Shown here: piece after piece, positions 14,372 to 15,338 of the stretch
How positions within the stretch are numbered: the first letter of the stretch is position 1
Layout: the number at the start of each line of letters is the position of its first letter
Origin: Thermoflexus sp042408365
Lineage (GTDB): Bacteria; Chloroflexota; Anaerolineae; Thermoflexales; Thermoflexaceae
Assembly: GCF_042408365.1 (NCBI RefSeq)
Contig: NZ_JBHOQJ010000128.1
Coordinates: 1 to 15,338 of the forward strand
Direction: 5' to 3'
Length of the DNA: 15,338 nucleotides
Made by a program: the position numbers and the translations under genes
The notes under the pieces: model-generated
Seen by the model: only the letters and a program-made list of their open reading frames with translations
Told to the model about the DNA's origin: nothing
Databases searched by the model: none

Positions 14372-15247
14372 ATGAAAGCGATAATGCGTATGATTGGATT
14401 CGCCCTCTTGCTGAGCGCCTGCCAGATCGGCGGGCTGCCGATTCCTCCCACATCGACGGCCTTGCCGACACCTTCTCAGCAGGCGCCCACGGCAACCGTT
14501 ACCCCCACCCCAATGGCCCTCCAGAGGCCCTTTGCCGTCGTTCTGGTTCAACCCAACGATCAACTCAATGTGCGGGCCGGGCCAGGGCCCGATCAGCCGA
14601 TCCTAGCGACGCTGCCTTCGAACGCCTCCGGCCTGCTCCTCACCGGAAGGGAACAGACCGTCCAGGGCGCCCGTTGGGTGGAGGTCCGCCTTCCGGATGG
14701 GCGGATCGGCTGGGTGAACGCGATGTTCCTCACCCAGGAGGTCTCGCCTCAGGCCTTCTGTGCGGACCCACAGGGAGCAGCCTTGCTGGATCGGCTGGAG
14801 TCCGCCATTCGAGAACGCAACGGTCAGGCTTTGGCGGCGCTGATCAGTCCCATCCATGGATTGCGCATTCACGTCAACCGCCTCAGCGATCCGGTCCTCA
14901 TCCGACCGGACCAGGCGGTCACCCTGTTTACCGATGAGACCCCGATTCATTGGGGCGTCCACCCGGCCAGCGCGATGGAGATCGTGGGCCCCTTCCGGCA
15001 GGCCGTGTTGCCGGATCTTCTGGATGTGATCGATCGCCCCCATGAGCGACAATGTGGCCTGCTGGTGCCGCCGGTGACGTATCAACCTGCGTGGCCGGAG
15101 GCTTATCGGGCTTTCAATTTCTACAGCCTGCATCGCCCAGGGACGCCGGGCAACGAGCTGGACTGGCGGACTTGGGTGGTCGGAGTGGCATATGTGGATG
15201 GCCGGCCCTATGTGGCGGTGTTGATGCAGTTCTTCTGGGAACCTTGA
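14372..15247 (+). CDS. Lipoprotein with SH3-like (SH3b) domain and unassigned C-terminal domain
   Basis: This 291-residue protein starts at ATG 14372, six bases after GGAAGGAG; the frame opens earlier at 14327 but without a ribosome site. A signal peptide with lipobox LSAC (Cys17) predicts a membrane-anchored, extracytoplasmic protein. A Pro/Thr/Ser/Gln-rich linker spans about 23-50. A bacterial SH3 domain spans about 56-122 (LNVRAGPGPDQPILATLP, then ARWVEVRLPDGRIGWVNAMFL), a fold usually used for binding cell-wall or surface ligands. Residues about 130-291 form a second domain with no family I recognise; it has Cys130 and Cys228, DETPIHWG (188-195), RAFNFYSLHR (246-255) and a conserved-looking DWRTWVVGVAYVDGRPYV (264-281). 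A hairpin follows the stop at once. Confidence 0.85.
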   Translation: MKAIMRMIGFALLLSACQIGGLPIPPTSTALPTPSQQAPTATVTPTPMALQRPFAVVLVQPNDQLNVRAGPGPDQPILATLPSNASGLLLTGREQTVQGARWVEVRLPDGRIGWVNAMFLTQEVSPQAFCADPQGAALLDRLESAIRERNGQALAALISPIHGLRIHVNRLSDPVLIRPDQAVTLFTDETPIHWGVHPASAMEIVGPFRQAVLPDLLDVIDRPHERQCGLLVPPVTYQPAWPEAYRAFNFYSLHRPGTPGNELDWRTWVVGVAYVDGRPYVAVLMQFFWEP

Positions 15248-15267
15248 GCGGCTGGAGGCCAAGCCGC
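15248..15267 (+). terminator. Short hairpin directly after the lipoprotein stop
   Basis: GCGGCT (15248-15253) pairs with AGCCGC (15262-15267) around an 8-base loop, beginning on the base after the stop codon. There is no clear U-run behind it, only a short ATATCTTT at 15279-15286, so termination is uncertain. Confidence 0.35.
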
Positions 15268-15297
15268 CCACCCCCAAAATATCTTTGATCCCCCCTC

Positions 15298-15338
<41 letters not shown>

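Noticed and set aside
14143..14495. Minus-strand frames of about 100 codons
   Set aside because: They are antisense to the lipoprotein start and the palindromic repeat, with no recognisable protein features.

Overview
The window is GC-rich bacterial DNA with tightly packed genes, strong codon bias toward G/C third positions and thermophile-like proteins rich in Arg, Glu, Pro and Leu. Gene content and protein style (the small CYAG-type protein, SH3-domain lipoprotein, LuxR-type two-component system, DFWWHL membrane protein) fit a Chloroflexota member, probably a thermophilic Anaerolineae/Thermoflexia-type lineage. That assignment is inference, because no rRNA is present. The right edge runs into 39 consecutive G, so the window probably ends at a contig end or sequencing artefact.

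Region 1 (1-7601) is the most interesting. On the minus strand lies an operon for a respiratory molybdoenzyme. It encodes a Tat-exported electron-transfer subunit with four 4Fe-4S cluster motifs (2439-3341), then a Tat-exported molybdopterin catalytic subunit (1-2426) cut off by the left edge. Diverging from it across a 369-base intergenic region full of inverted repeats is a plus-strand operon of three genes. These are a PhnD-like periplasmic binding lipoprotein (3711-4637), a membrane histidine kinase with HAMP, PAS and a cysteine-rich GAF domain (4639-6981), and a NarL/LuxR-type response regulator (6963-7601). The layout recalls TtrSR/ttrBCA (tetrathionate) and AioXSR (arsenite). My inference is that the three proteins sense a substrate or anion outside the membrane and switch on the molybdoenzyme. 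The substrate cannot be named from the sequence.

Region 2 (7602-10537) is housekeeping on the minus strand. ruvB (Holliday junction helicase) and ruvX/yqgF overlap by one base, and mltG (endolytic murein transglycosylase) follows after a gap. A 14-bp perfect hairpin separates mltG from the convergent response regulator gene.

Region 3 (10538-13872) holds a plus-strand polytopic membrane protein with a GT-C-like look, then an AI-2E/PerM-family transporter. The transporter's last 65 bases overlap, tail to tail, a 75-residue minus-strand gene.

Region 4 (13873-15338) starts with about 500 bases without a convincing gene, partly AT-richer than its surroundings, with several perfect inverted repeats. 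It then encodes a lipoprotein with an SH3-like domain, followed by a small hairpin and the poly-G end. No tRNA, rRNA, CRISPR array, insertion sequence or phage gene was seen.
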